The notes: a model not told the origin generated them from the letters alone. A stretch of DNA of 64,000 bases from Pantoea sp. Ep11b (GCF_040783975.1 NZ_CP160631.1:2852001-2916000), one strand, 5' to 3'. Positions 1 to 14,123 are shown, numbered from the stretch's first letter. Translations and numbers: made by a program.

Positions 1-887
1 GTCAGATGGCGCATCTGGAGAAGCAGAAATCGCTGTGGCAGCAGTATGGCAATCACGATCTGGAGCTGCTGGATGAACGCGCTATTCGCCGCGAAGTCGC
101 GACCGATCGTTATGCGGGTGGACTGCTGGATCGGCGCGGCGGCCATCTGCACCCGCTGAACCTGGCGCTGGGTGAAGCCGAAGCGATTCGCCGGCATGGC
201 GGACGCATCTATGAACAGTCGGCGGCGACAAAAGTAGTGTATGGCTCCCCCAACCGCGTGAAAACAGCCCATGGCGAGGTCAGCGCGACCTTTGTGATCT
301 TCGCCGGAAACGCCTATCTGGCTCCCCAGCTGGAACCGCGACTGAGCCGGAAAAGCATGCCCTGCGGATCGCAGATTGTTGCGACCGAGCCGCTGTCGCC
401 GGATCAGGCGCTGTCGCTGCTGCCGAACAACTACTGCGTCGAAGATTGTAACTATCTGCTGGACTATTTCCGTCTGACTGCGGACAACCGCCTGCTCTAT
501 GGCGGCGGCGTCGTCTATGGCGCACGGGAACCCGCTGACATCGAAGCCCTGATCCGCCCCAAACTGCGGCGCACCTTTCCCCAGCTGCAGAACGTGAAAC
601 TGGACTTTGGCTGGAGCGGCAATTTCCTGCTGACGCTGTCGCGTATGCCGCAGTTTGGCCAGCTGGAGAACAACGTCTATTTTATGCAGGGCGACAGCGG
701 TCACGGCGTGACCAGCACCCATCTCTCCGGCAGGCTGATCAGCGAACTGCTGCGCGGCAACGCCGAGCGGTTCAATGCCTTTGCCCGCCTGCCCCACCTG
801 CCGTTTCCCGGCGGCCGACGCTTCAGCGTGCCGCTGACTGCAATGGGCGCGGTGTGGTATGCGTTGCGGGATCGACTGGGGGTGTAA
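1..887 (+). CDS. puuB: Gamma-glutamylputrescine oxidoreductase, 3' part
   Basis: The reading frame is open to the left edge, so this is the C-terminal part (about 295 residues) of a protein that is about 426 residues in E. coli. PuuB is an FAD-dependent amine oxidase of the DAO family. It oxidises gamma-glutamylputrescine to the aldehyde in the Puu route of putrescine breakdown. The visible part closely resembles my memory of E. coli PuuB: the blocks GGHLHPLNLA, SMPCGSQ, NYCVEDCNYLLDY, LLYGGGVVYGAREP, NFLLTLSRMPQFG and GHGVTSTHL, and the ending LRDRLGV. The N-terminal FAD-binding Rossmann segment lies outside the window, so the true start is not visible. A GC-rich hairpin (905-935) follows the stop but has no T-run. 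Confidence 0.88.
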   Translation, partial: QMAHLEKQKSLWQQYGNHDLELLDERAIRREVATDRYAGGLLDRRGGHLHPLNLALGEAEAIRRHGGRIYEQSAATKVVYGSPNRVKTAHGEVSATFVIFAGNAYLAPQLEPRLSRKSMPCGSQIVATEPLSPDQALSLLPNNYCVEDCNYLLDYFRLTADNRLLYGGGVVYGAREPADIEALIRPKLRRTFPQLQNVKLDFGWSGNFLLTLSRMPQFGQLENNVYFMQGDSGHGVTSTHLSGRLISELLRGNAERFNAFARLPHLPFPGGRRFSVPLTAMGAVWYALRDRLGV

Positions 888-994
888 GGCAAGCTCTTAC
901 CCCTGCCCCGCCCGGCTATGAGGTTAGGGCGGGGCACCTGCCGTAACCTGGCATTTAGTATGTTGTAACTATGTGTCACAGGGATCCCGCCCGT

Positions 995-1021
995 AAAAAA
1001 GCGGGAGCGAACGGCCCCCGC
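995..1021 (-). terminator. Rho-independent terminator of yeeZ
   Basis: Read on the minus strand, an 8-bp GC-rich stem (1014-1021 with 1001-1008, one G-U pair) with a 5-nt loop is followed directly by six T residues (995-1000). It lies 20 bases after the yeeZ stop codon. Confidence 0.8.
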
Positions 1022-1040
1022 CCTGGTGCGGCCCCCCTTG

Positions 1041-1868
1041 TTACTCCAGCGGCATCTTCACCGGGTCATCGTAGCGATAGTCGAAACCGAGTTCGCTACA
1101 GATGCGGGAACCGTCGATCAGCTTGCCGCTCTCCTTCACCGCCTCAGGCGCAAACTGCGGCGGCTGCAGGCCCAGCTGGCGCGTGACCGCCGGATAGAAG
1201 GTGTCGCGCGACGGATGGGCTGGCGCGCAGAGGTTGTAAATCCGGCCCCCTTTCGGCGATTGCAGCAGCAGCGTGATCGCTTCCACCACATCATCCAGAT
1301 GCACCAGATTCACGCCCTGCGAGCCGTTGGCCACATCCTGCTTACCCGCCAGGAAGCGTCCGGGATGACGCTTAGGCCCGACCAGACCGGCCAGGCGCAC
1401 AATGTCCACACTGGTACCCGGCAGATCGTGCAGCCAGTTTTCCAGCCTGACCAGGGTTTTCCCGGCTACCGTTTCGGGCTCCAGCGGGCTGTTTTCCCGC
1501 TTAGGCCCTGACCGGCTGCCATAGACGGAGGTTGAACTGGTAAAAATGATGCGCGGCACCTTATAGACCAGCGCCGTATCGACCACGTTCTGCACCGCCT
1601 GCAGATAGGCTTCCCCCCCTTCGGCGGTCCGGCTCGCTGGTAGCGTGACGATAAGCGCATCCACGTTAAACAGCGGCTCGATATCTGCAGCATCACACTG
1701 CAGTTCCGGCGTCAGCTCCAGCTGAAATGCCTCGATGCCGCAGCGGCGCGCCGCATCCACCCCGTCCGGCGTTGTTTTGCTGCCGGTAACCTGCCAGCCC
1801 CGGGCTGTTAACGCGGTGGCCAGCGGCATACCTAACCAGCCCAGCCCCACAATCGCGACCTTTTTCAT
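1041..1868 (-). CDS. yeeZ: YeeZ-like NAD(P)-binding sugar epimerase family protein
   Basis: A 275-residue protein of the SDR/NAD-dependent epimerase fold. The N-terminus has a dinucleotide-binding loop (VGLGWLGMPLA), and there is a TSSTSVYG stretch about residues 110-118 where the SDR active-site Ser/Tyr usually lie. Its place directly upstream of and divergent from the his operon is that of E. coli yeeZ, whose substrate is unknown to me. I chose the ATG at 1868 because AGGAG stands 5 bases upstream; a GTG two codons earlier (1874) would overlap that ribosome site. The protein is cytoplasmic, with no signal peptide or membrane segment. Confidence 0.85.
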   Translation of the reverse strand: MKKVAIVGLGWLGMPLATALTARGWQVTGSKTTPDGVDAARRCGIEAFQLELTPELQCDAADIEPLFNVDALIVTLPASRTAEGGEAYLQAVQNVVDTALVYKVPRIIFTSSTSVYGSRSGPKRENSPLEPETVAGKTLVRLENWLHDLPGTSVDIVRLAGLVGPKRHPGRFLAGKQDVANGSQGVNLVHLDDVVEAITLLLQSPKGGRIYNLCAPAHPSRDTFYPAVTRQLGLQPPQFAPEAVKESGKLIDGSRICSELGFDYRYDDPVKMPLE

Positions 1869-1978
1869 GTTCACTCCTGACGTAAAACATCCACCCTGAC
1901 TTCACCGTAGTTTGCGCCCGGATTGCAAACCGGAACAACCTGTTTCAGCGCTTTCCGAACGTCATGTTTAAAAAAGTG

Positions 1979-2007
1979 TTGCCAAGCGCAGCCATCTTCG
2001 CTAGGTT
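1979..2007 (+). promoter_or_regulatory. Candidate his operon promoter
   Basis: TTGCCA (1979-1984) and TAGGTT (2002-2007) are separated by 17 bases and stand 41 bases before the hisL start. The TAGGTT -10 hexamer is what I recall for the enteric hisG promoter. Transcription would start near 2014 and read the leader and attenuator before hisG. Confidence 0.65.
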
Positions 2008-2047
2008 AAACCCCACAAATGAATACTCATTCATCGACGAGATTATT

Positions 2048-2095
2048 ATGACACGCGTTCAGTTCAACCATCATCACCACCATCACCCTGACTAG
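2048..2095 (+). CDS. hisL: his operon leader peptide
   Basis: A 15-residue peptide, MTRVQFN, then six consecutive histidines, then PD and a TAG stop. The histidine run is the sensor of the attenuator: when charged histidyl-tRNA is scarce the ribosome stalls here, the leader RNA folds into the antiterminator form and hisGDCBHAFI is read. The E. coli leader as I recall it has seven histidines and a lysine where asparagine stands here. The codons mix CAT and CAC (3 each). Confidence 0.93.
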   Translation: MTRVQFNHHHHHHPD

Positions 2096-2157
2096 TCTTT
2101 CAGGCGATTGGTGCTGGGAGACTTTCAGGATCTTCCAGTGGTGTGAACGCAAGAGAA

Positions 2158-2189
2158 CCCCCGGAAGATCGTCTTCCGGGGGTTTTTTT
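2158..2189 (+). terminator. his attenuator terminator
   Basis: An 11-bp perfect stem (2158-2168 with 2172-2182) with a 3-base loop is followed by seven T residues (2183-2189). It lies between hisL and hisG and is the terminator arm of the attenuator. Alternative pairing with upstream leader segments is expected from the family but was not folded here. Confidence 0.92.
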
Positions 2190-2239
2190 ATGGGCTGACG
2201 TAACCAGCGATTCAGGACAGGATTAAGAGGACAGGAACC

Positions 2240-3139
2240 ATGTTAGATAACACCCGTTTACGCATAGCTATGCAGAAATCCGGCCGTTTAAGTGATGATT
2301 CACGCGAACTGCTGGCGCGCTGCGGCGTTAAAATCAATCTTCAGCAACAGCGCCTGATTGCGTTTGCGGAGAATATGCCCATCGACATCCTGCGTGTGCG
2401 CGATGACGATATTCCTGGTCTGGTGATGGATGGTGTAGTCGATTTAGGCATCATCGGTGAGAACGTGCTGGAAGAGGAGTTGCTCTCGCGTCGTGCTCAG
2501 GGTGAAGATCCCCGCTACTTTACGCTGCGCCGCCTGGACTTCGGCGGTTGCCGTCTCTCACTGGCGATGGCGACCGATGCCGAGTACACCGGCCCGGAGT
2601 GCCTGGATAAGTCCCGCATCGCCACCTCCTACCCGCACCTGCTGAAACAGTACCTTGATAAGAAAGGCGTCAGCTTCAGAACCTGTATGCTGAATGGTTC
2701 TGTGGAAGTTGCGACCCGCGCCGGGCTGGCTGACGCCATCTGCGACCTAGTCTCGACCGGTGCGACGCTGGAAGCCAACGGCCTGCGTGAAGTGGAAGTG
2801 ATCTACCGCTCCAAAGCGGTCCTGATCCAGCGTGACGGTGAGATGCCTGCCGCCAAGCAGGAGCTGATCGATAAGATGATGACCCGTATTCAGGGCGTGA
2901 TTAAAGCGCGTGAATCGAAGTACATCATGCTGCACGCGCCGAGTGAGCGTCTGGAAGAGGTGATCAGCCTGCTGCCTGGCGCAGAGCGTCCGACCGTGCT
3001 GCCGCTGGCAGGCGATGTCAGCCGCGTGGCGATGCACATGGTCAGCAGCGAAACCCTGTTCTGGGAAACCATGGAAAAACTGAAAGCGCTGGGTGCCAGT
3101 TCAATTCTGGTGCTGCCAATTGAGAAGATGATGGAGTAA
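2240..3139 (+). CDS. hisG: ATP phosphoribosyltransferase
   Basis: Catalyses the first step of histidine synthesis, joining ATP and PRPP to phosphoribosyl-ATP, and is feedback-inhibited by histidine. The 299-residue length is that of the long (hexameric) enteric HisG with a C-terminal ACT-like regulatory domain. The N-terminus ([15 protein letters not shown]) and the block [21 protein letters not shown], which carries the PRPP-binding loop near residue 155-175, are typical. The ATG at 2240 has an AGGA ribosome site (AGGACAGGAACC). It is the first structural gene after the attenuator, and hisD starts 3 bases after its stop. Confidence 0.97.
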   Translation: MLDNTRLRIAMQKSGRLSDDSRELLARCGVKINLQQQRLIAFAENMPIDILRVRDDDIPGLVMDGVVDLGIIGENVLEEELLSRRAQGEDPRYFTLRRLDFGGCRLSLAMATDAEYTGPECLDKSRIATSYPHLLKQYLDKKGVSFRTCMLNGSVEVATRAGLADAICDLVSTGATLEANGLREVEVIYRSKAVLIQRDGEMPAAKQELIDKMMTRIQGVIKARESKYIMLHAPSERLEEVISLLPGAERPTVLPLAGDVSRVAMHMVSSETLFWETMEKLKALGASSILVLPIEKMME

Positions 3140-3142
3140 GCC

Positions 3143-8662
<5,520 letters not shown>

Positions 8663-8669
<7 letters not shown>

Positions 8670-9274
8670 CCGAACAACAACTGGCCCTTCTCGACTGGGA
8701 TAAAACCGGGGGCATGATGCCGGTCATCGTGCAGCACAACGTCTCCGGCGAAGTGCTGATGCATGGCTACATGAACCCGGCGGCGCTGAATAAAACCCTG
8801 GCTGAAGGCAATGTCACCTTTTTCTCCCGCACCAAAAACCGTTTATGGACCAAGGGCGAAACCTCCGGTCACTTTCTGCAGGTCGTGAGCATCACGCCTG
8901 ACTGTGATAATGACACCCTGCTGGTGCTGGCGAACCCGATTGGCCCCACCTGCCATCTCGGCACCACCAGCTGCTTCTCACCCGCCGCGCCGGAGTGGAC
9001 CTTCCTCTATCAGCTGGAGCAGTTGCTGGCTTCGCGTAAAACGGCCGACCCGGAGAGCTCCTATACCGCGCGGTTGTACGCCAGCGGCACCAAGCGTATC
9101 GCCCAGAAAGTGGGGGAGGAAGGCGTCGAAACCGCACTGGCGGCGACGGTCAACGATCGTCACGAGCTGACGAACGAAGCCTCCGATCTGGTCTATCACC
9201 TGATGGTGCTGTTGCAGGATCAGGATCTCGACTTCAGCGCCGTCATCCATAACCTGCGCGCCCGCCACCAGTAA
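8663..9274 (+). CDS. hisI: Bifunctional phosphoribosyl-AMP cyclohydrolase / phosphoribosyl-ATP pyrophosphatase
   Basis: A 203-residue fusion of HisI and HisE, as in other enterics. The N-terminal cyclohydrolase domain (about 1-115) shows metal-binding [10 protein letters not shown] and the cysteines of [12 protein letters not shown]. The C-terminal pyrophosphatase domain (about 116-203) shows [13 protein letters not shown]. Together they carry out steps two and three of the pathway. The start is a GTG at 8663 (reading MLTEQQ, like E. coli), inside the end of hisF. It is the last gene of the operon. Confidence 0.95.
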
Positions 9275-9286
9275 TTGTGCAAAAAA

Positions 9287-9322
9287 CTGCTCAGAATGAC
9301 GTTTTATGCAAATTCTGAGCAG
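9287..9322 (+). terminator. Hairpin at the end of the his operon
   Basis: An 11-bp perfect inverted repeat (9287-9297 with 9312-9322) with a 14-base loop starts 12 bases after the hisI stop. On the plus strand it is followed only by a pyrimidine-rich stretch. On the minus strand it is followed by six T residues (9281-9286). It probably ends the his message, perhaps weakly. Confidence 0.5.
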
Positions 9323-9449
9323 ACTTCTTCTCAAAAATTCCAGTAACCGGGCTCAGAGAGCGCCTGCAGCGGAGGGGCGTTCCGGCATCCCTTCTGACGA
9401 TGCCTGCGATGGGATTCAATTATCTGGATCCGCCTATTGAAGGCTGGCA

Positions 9450-9762
9450 ATGATGAAAAAAACGCTGTCCCCTTTTGAACGTGAGTCGATGCTACCGGAT
9501 CTTCTTCAGCCGTTACCTGAAGAGAAATTATCTCAGAGTGCGCTTCTGATGCAGCTTCGCAAAAACGTGCCGGGATTCTCCTAGGGGCGTTATGCTGCAC
9601 TGGCCGTACACTGAGCTGGACAGGGAGAATAGCACGCTGGCTCCCCTCAACCGGGCGCTTAACCCCCTGGGTTTGAAAACCGGCCTATTGCCGCGTCAAT
9701 CGCATATGCTGGAGACACTGATGCTGCAACTGACAGCAGGAGAGAAACGTGACGACTCATGA
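9450..9762 (+). pseudogene. Decayed XRE/HTH-type transcriptional regulator
   Basis: Two fragments in different frames read as one broken helix-turn-helix protein. Frame 1 (9450-9584) gives an N-terminal arm (SPFERESMLP, then LSQSALLMQLRKNVPGFS), stops at a TAG where the family usually has the glutamine of the HTH, and continues in frame as GRYAALA. The frame is then lost, and frame 2 resumes as ELDRENSTLAPLNRAL and NPLGLKTGLLPRQ to a TGA at 9762, the usual C-terminal half of small XRE regulators. So a nonsense change (CAG to TAG is the simplest) and a short deletion inside the HTH seem to have destroyed it. The family call is from memory of the motif pattern. The end overlaps the start of the next gene. 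Confidence 0.55.
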
Positions 9763-10225
9763 AAAATTAATCGCCCTGCTCGACCAGCATCAGGCCCGCT
9801 ATCGCCTGATGGAGCATGAGGCCACCGGAAAATGTGAAGCGGTCGCGGCGATTCGCGGCACCGAAATCGGCCAGGGTGCGAAAGCGCTGGTCTGCCATGT
9901 GAAAGGCAATGGTGTGAAGCAGCATGTGCTGGCGGTGTTACCGGCCGACCGGCAGGCCGACCTCGGCAAAGTCGCCGCCGCCGCGGGAGGACGTCGCGCC
10001 TCACTCGCCAGCCCGGCGGAGACCGCCCAACTGACCGGCTGCGTCTTCGGCGCGATCCCACCCTTTAGTTTTCATCCCGACCTCAGACTCATCGTGGACC
10101 CTGCGCTGTTTGAACGTTATCCGGAGATCGCCTTTAACGCCGGTCTGCTGGAACGCTCAGTGATCCTGAACACCGAGGATTATCGGGCGCTCTGCGCGGC
10201 AGAAGTGGTGCAGATCACACAGTAA
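9749..10225 (+). CDS. yeaK: YbaK/EbsC-family mischarged aminoacyl-tRNA deacylase (YeaK-like)
   Basis: A 158-residue protein of the YbaK/ProX fold, which hydrolyses wrongly charged aminoacyl-tRNA in trans. Landmarks match my memory of E. coli YeaK: EATGKCEAVAAIRGTEIGQG, AKALVCHVKGNGVKQHVLA, RRASLASPAE, LTGCVFGAIPPFSFHP and IAFNAGLLERSVIL. The invariant lysine that contacts the substrate is expected in AKALVCHVKG. The start is the GTG at 9749, with AGGAG 8 bases upstream. It follows the XRE pseudogene and precedes an unrelated solute-binding protein. Confidence 0.85.
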   Translation: MTTHEKLIALLDQHQARYRLMEHEATGKCEAVAAIRGTEIGQGAKALVCHVKGNGVKQHVLAVLPADRQADLGKVAAAAGGRRASLASPAETAQLTGCVFGAIPPFSFHPDLRLIVDPALFERYPEIAFNAGLLERSVILNTEDYRALCAAEVVQITQ

Positions 10226-10291
10226 TTGCCATCCCGCCAGCCCGGCGATACTCTGCAGAGACACTCATCACGACAGAATAAGAGCAAAATC

Positions 10292-11083
10292 ATGAACATT
10301 TTCCCTCAACGTCTGCGCCAGACGCTGGCTGTAGCGGTTATGGCAGGCTGCGCGTTCGGCGCCCAGGCAAAAATCGACCAGGTTCGTTTCGCCGTCGATC
10401 CGACCTATCCGCCGTTTGAATCAAAGACGCCGCAGGGCAAGCTGGTCGGCTTTGATATCGACCTGGGCAATGCGCTCTGTGCTCAGATGCAGGCGAAGTG
10501 CGTCTGGGTTGAAAGCCAGTTTGACGGCATGATCCCGGCTCTGAAAGCGCGTAAGTTTGACGCCATCCTCTCCGATATGGGCATCACCGAAGAGCGCCTG
10601 AAACAGATCGATTTCACCGTTCCCCTTTACGACACCCATACTCAGCTTATCGCCCGTAAAGGCGCCAACATCCTGCCTGCGGTGGATTCACTGAAGGGCA
10701 AAACTGTCGGTGTGGAACAGGGAACGGTACAGGAGCGCTATGCGCTGGCGAAGTGGCAGCCCTATGGCGTGACCGTGGTGCCCTATGGCGATCAGGCGCA
10801 GGTGGAAAGCGATCTGGTGTCGGGCCGGCTGGATGCCGTCTTTACCGATGCGGCGCAGGCGGCCATCGGCTTCCTGAAGCAACCGCAGGGCAAAGATTTT
10901 GAGCTGGCCGGTCCGATTATTCAGGATCCGATTATCGGCCCCGGCACCGCCATTGGCCTGCGTAAAGGAGACAGTGAACTGAAGAGTGCGCTGGACAACG
11001 CCTTCGCTGAGATCAAAAAGAACGGCACCTTTGACCAGATTCAGAAGCGCTACTTTGCCACGGATATCTCCATCCAGCAGTAA
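10292..11083 (+). CDS. Periplasmic basic-amino-acid-binding protein (HisJ/ArgT/ArtJ type)
   Basis: A 263-residue solute-binding protein of the family that binds lysine, arginine, ornithine or histidine. Residues 1-26 form a Sec signal peptide (AVAVMAGCAFGAQA, cleaved before KID). The ligand-binding start FAVDPTYPPFESK, the block LVGFDIDLGNALC, and the two cysteines at about 63 and 70 match the disulphide of ArgT/HisJ. No permease or ATPase gene lies next to it, so it must use a transporter encoded elsewhere, or the gene is an orphan. The ATG at 10292 was chosen over an upstream in-frame start because it is followed at once by the signal peptide. The exact ligand is not clear from sequence. 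Confidence 0.85.
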   Translation: MNIFPQRLRQTLAVAVMAGCAFGAQAKIDQVRFAVDPTYPPFESKTPQGKLVGFDIDLGNALCAQMQAKCVWVESQFDGMIPALKARKFDAILSDMGITEERLKQIDFTVPLYDTHTQLIARKGANILPAVDSLKGKTVGVEQGTVQERYALAKWQPYGVTVVPYGDQAQVESDLVSGRLDAVFTDAAQAAIGFLKQPQGKDFELAGPIIQDPIIGPGTAIGLRKGDSELKSALDNAFAEIKKNGTFDQIQKRYFATDISIQQ

Positions 11084-11188
11084 GGTCCGGTCGCCGCCGT
11101 TCGTCCTCACCGCGATCCGACACTATACTGTTACTTTTTCGGGACGGCGCGCTGTCGTCCTTTGCCGATTAAAGGACATTAACACGGT

Positions 11189-12484
11189 ATGCATCAACAA
11201 CATCATCCACTGTTAAGCGCCTCTTTAGGCACCCAGCGTGAAATCATCAGTTTCCACTTTGCCGGGGATCATGAACGTCAGGTTTATATTCAGGCTGCGC
11301 TGCATGGCGATGAACTGCCCGGTATGGCGGTGGCCTGGTTTTTAAAGCAGCGGCTGCAGGCACTGGAGTCCGCCGGACAACTTAAAGCCGCCTTCACTCT
11401 CGTACCGGTTGCCAATCCTCTGGCGCTGGGACAGCACTGGCATGGCACCCATCTTGGCCGCTACCATACGCTCTCTGGGCAGGATTTTAATCGTCGCTTT
11501 CCCTCTCTGGGCGCGACCCTGGCGGCCACTCTGGCCGACAGCCTGACGCAGAGCGAGTCCCAGAACCGCAACCTGATCCGCGAGGCAATCGATCGCCACT
11601 ACCGTGACACCGTGCCAAAAACCGAGCTGGATGCACAGCGTTTCACGCTGATGCGCATGGCCAGTCAGGCAGACCTGATGATTGACCTGCACTGTGACTG
11701 GGAAGCTGTGCCGCATCTCTACACCACACCACATGCGTGGCCGGAGATTGAGCCACTGGCGCGCTGGCTGGGCAGTGAGGTGCAACTGCTGGCGCAGATC
11801 TCCGGTGGTGAGCCGTTTGATGAGGCCTGCTGTGAACCCTGGCTGACGCTGGCTGAACGCTTTGGGGAGGCGTATCCGATGCCGCGCGGATTACTGCCGG
11901 TGACGCTGGAGTTGCGTGGCGTACGGGATGTGACGCCTGAACAGGCGGAGAAGGATGCAGATGCGATTATTGCAGCACTGCAGGAGGGCGGCTATATCGC
12001 CTATAGCGAACCGGCTATTTCGGTAGAGGTGGCTGCACCGGTGATTGGCGGGGATGAACTGGTGCCGGCGAATGCGGCGGGCGATGATGTAGTGGCGATA
12101 AACGATGGCCCCATCGGCCTGACCGTGCCTGAGGTGACGGAAGCGCCGGGAGAGACAGGAGTGATTAAGGAGCGTCACAGCGAAGGAACGTCGGCCTCCT
12201 CCCCTGCCCTGAAAAATCCGCCGACGCCGTTAGCGGCCTGCGAATATATCCACTCACCCGTGTCAGGTCTGATCCTGCATCGTAAGCCGCTGGGTGCCCA
12301 AATCCGGCCTGGCGAAGTCGTGGCCGAGATTGTCGATCCCGTTACCGATCACATTACGCCGCTGGTCGCCGAATATGGCGGCATTCTCTATGCGAGGCAC
12401 TGGGTGCGCTTTGCGACGGCAGGCATGCTGGTGGTCAGGCTGGCGGGCGAGCAGGAGATTCGGAGTGGGGATTTGCTGGCATGA
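11189..12484 (+). CDS. Succinylglutamate desuccinylase/aspartoacylase-family zinc hydrolase
   Basis: A 431-residue metal-dependent acylase of the AstE/AspA group. The zinc site is seen as HGDELPG (HxxE, about residues 39-45) and the later DLHCDW (about 166-171). LELRG near 240 is a candidate for the catalytic glutamate. It is longer than AstE (about 320 residues) because of an acidic, proline- and alanine-rich linker (about 270-345) and a C-terminal domain (about 348-431: HSPVSGLILHRKPLG, GEVVAEIVDP, LVAEYGGILYARH) that looks like a biotinyl-lipoyl-type barrel, as in other members of this larger group. No signal peptide is seen. A TATACT sequence near 11123 may be the -10 of its promoter. The substrate is unknown; an N-acylated amino acid is the family expectation. 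Confidence 0.75.
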   Translation: MHQQHHPLLSASLGTQREIISFHFAGDHERQVYIQAALHGDELPGMAVAWFLKQRLQALESAGQLKAAFTLVPVANPLALGQHWHGTHLGRYHTLSGQDFNRRFPSLGATLAATLADSLTQSESQNRNLIREAIDRHYRDTVPKTELDAQRFTLMRMASQADLMIDLHCDWEAVPHLYTTPHAWPEIEPLARWLGSEVQLLAQISGGEPFDEACCEPWLTLAERFGEAYPMPRGLLPVTLELRGVRDVTPEQAEKDADAIIAALQEGGYIAYSEPAISVEVAAPVIGGDELVPANAAGDDVVAINDGPIGLTVPEVTEAPGETGVIKERHSEGTSASSPALKNPPTPLAACEYIHSPVSGLILHRKPLGAQIRPGEVVAEIVDPVTDHITPLVAEYGGILYARHWVRFATAGMLVVRLAGEQEIRSGDLLA

Positions 12485-12488
12485 TAAA

Positions 12489-12514
12489 AAAGGGCTTCCC
12501 GCAGGAAGCCCTTT
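12489..12514 (+). terminator. Terminator copy 1 after the acylase gene
   Basis: An 11-bp stem (12489-12499 with 12504-12514) with a 4-base loop sits directly after the stop codon. It ends in TTTG, so it is the weaker of the two copies. Confidence 0.7.
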
Positions 12515-12531
12515 GATTACTGCCATGATAA

Positions 12532-12561
12532 AAAAAGGGCTTCCCGAAGGAAGCCCTTTTT
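12532..12561 (-). terminator. Bidirectional terminator copy 2 between the acylase gene and gnd
   Basis: A 13-bp stem including A/T ends (12532-12544 with 12549-12561) with a 4-base loop, with T-runs at both ends depending on strand. It lies between convergent genes and serves gnd (stop at 12567) as well as the upstream operon. It is nearly identical to the copy 45 bases upstream. Confidence 0.85.
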
Positions 12562-12566
12562 AGTGA

Positions 12567-13976
12567 TTAATCTAACCACTCAGTGTGGAACACACCGTCT
12601 TTATCAATGCGTTTATAGGTATGCGCACCGAAGTAGTCACGCTGCGCCTGAATCAGGTTGGCAGGCAGAACTTCTGAACGATAGCTGTCGTAGTAAGCAA
12701 TCGCGGCAGAGAAGGTCGGCGTCGGGATACCGTTCTGAATCGCGTAGGAAACCACATCGCGCAGCGCCTGCTGATACTGATCCGCGATATCTTTGAAGTA
12801 CGGCGCCAGCAGCAGGTTTGCGATGCCTGCATCTTCTGCGTAAGCATCAGTGATCTTCTGCAGGAACTGGGCGCGGATGATGCAGCCAGCACGGAAGATC
12901 TTCGCGATTTCACCGTAGTGCAGATCCCAGTTGTTCTCTTCTGATGCGGCACGCAGCTGCGAGAAGCCCTGTGCATAAGAGACAATTTTACCCAGATAGA
13001 GCGCACGACGCACTTTCTCGATAAATTCCGCTTTGTCACCGGTAAAGGCCTGAGCCTGAGGGCCGCTCAGCACTTTAGAGGCGGCTACACGCTGCGTTTT
13101 CAGTGAAGAGAGGTAACGGGCGAAGACAGATTCGGTGATCAATGACAGTGGCTCGCCGAGGTCCAGAGAACTCTGGCTGGTCCATTTACCGGTGCCTTTG
13201 TTCGCCGCTTCATCCAGAATCACATCGACCAGGTATTTACCCTCTTCATCTTTCTTAGTGAAGATATCTTTGGTGATGTCGATCAGGTAGCTGCTCAGCT
13301 CGCCATTGTTCCACTCGGTGAAGGTTTGAGCCAACTCTTCGTTGTTCAGACCCAGCGCGCCTTTCAGCAGTGCGTAGGCTTCCGCGATCAGCTGCATGTC
13401 GCCGTATTCGATGCCGTTGTGGACCATCTTCACGTAGTGGCCGGCGCCGTCCGGACCGATGTAAGCTACACAGGCTTCGCCATCTTCGGCACGCGCGGCA
13501 ATCTTGTCCAGGATTGGTGCAACCAGCTCGTAAGCTTCTTTCTGACCGCCAGGCATGATGGATGGGCCTTTCAGTGCACCCTCTTCACCGCCAGACACAC
13601 CGGTACCGATAAAGTTGAAGCCCTGGTCAGACAGCTCTTTGTTACGACGGATGGTATCTTTGTAGAAGGTGTTACCGCCATCGATCAGAATGTCGCCCTT
13701 ATCCAGATGAGGCGTCAGCGAGGCGATAGTTTTATCGGTCGCTTCACCCGCCTGAACCATCAGCAGGATACGACGTGGTTTTTCCAGCGATTCAACAAAC
13801 TCTTCAACGGTGTAAAAAGGAGCAAGCTTCTTGCCCTGATTCTCGGCGATGACTTCATCAGTCTTTTCGCGTGAACGGTTAAAGATAGAAACAGTGTAAC
13901 CGCGGCTCTCAATGTTAAGAGCCAGGTTGCGGCCCATCACTGCCATACCTACAACGCCGATCTGTTGCTTGGACAT
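12567..13976 (-). CDS. gnd: 6-phosphogluconate dehydrogenase, decarboxylating
   Basis: Third enzyme of the oxidative pentose phosphate pathway, making ribulose 5-phosphate, CO2 and NADPH. It has 469 residues (E. coli 468). The N-terminal NADP-binding loop is [15 protein letters not shown], followed by [10 protein letters not shown]. The substrate block is [21 protein letters not shown], and [16 protein letters not shown] holds the catalytic lysine near residue 184. The C-terminal tail ends in FHTEWLD. The start at 13976 has AGGAG 7 bases upstream; further in-frame codons upstream lack a site. In enterics gnd borders the O-antigen locus, as here. Confidence 0.97.
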   Translation of the reverse strand: MSKQQIGVVGMAVMGRNLALNIESRGYTVSIFNRSREKTDEVIAENQGKKLAPFYTVEEFVESLEKPRRILLMVQAGEATDKTIASLTPHLDKGDILIDGGNTFYKDTIRRNKELSDQGFNFIGTGVSGGEEGALKGPSIMPGGQKEAYELVAPILDKIAARAEDGEACVAYIGPDGAGHYVKMVHNGIEYGDMQLIAEAYALLKGALGLNNEELAQTFTEWNNGELSSYLIDITKDIFTKKDEEGKYLVDVILDEAANKGTGKWTSQSSLDLGEPLSLITESVFARYLSSLKTQRVAASKVLSGPQAQAFTGDKAEFIEKVRRALYLGKIVSYAQGFSQLRAASEENNWDLHYGEIAKIFRAGCIIRAQFLQKITDAYAEDAGIANLLLAPYFKDIADQYQQALRDVVSYAIQNGIPTPTFSAAIAYYDSYRSEVLPANLIQAQRDYFGAHTYKRIDKDGVFHTEWLD

Positions 13977-14088
13977 TACATACTCCTGTCTGATTTTAAG
14001 ACTAATAATCATTCAAAAATGCACTTTTTCATAATACATGATGCAAATCAAAAATTACATCGGCTTGTAAAATCAAGCACTAACAGAC

Positions 14089-14123
14089 AAAAACCGCATT
14101 CATGCCTGAAATCCAATGCGGTT
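14089..14123 (-). terminator. Terminator of the O-antigen operon
   Basis: On the minus strand a 9-bp stem (14115-14123 with 14092-14100) with a 14-base loop runs into a T-run of five (14089-14093). It begins at the base next to the stop codon of the last O-antigen gene. Confidence 0.75.

Noticed and set aside
905..935. A 9-bp GC-rich hairpin after puuB as a terminator.
   Set aside because: The stem is perfect but no T-run follows on either strand, so it is not listed as a terminator.
2069..2086. A run of six histidine codons that looks like a cloning tag.
   Set aside because: It is inside the natural his leader peptide, followed by the attenuator and hisG.
9331..9600. An 89-codon minus-strand frame after hisI.
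   Set aside because: It is opposite the XRE pseudogene and has no start signal; the plus-strand reading explains the region better.
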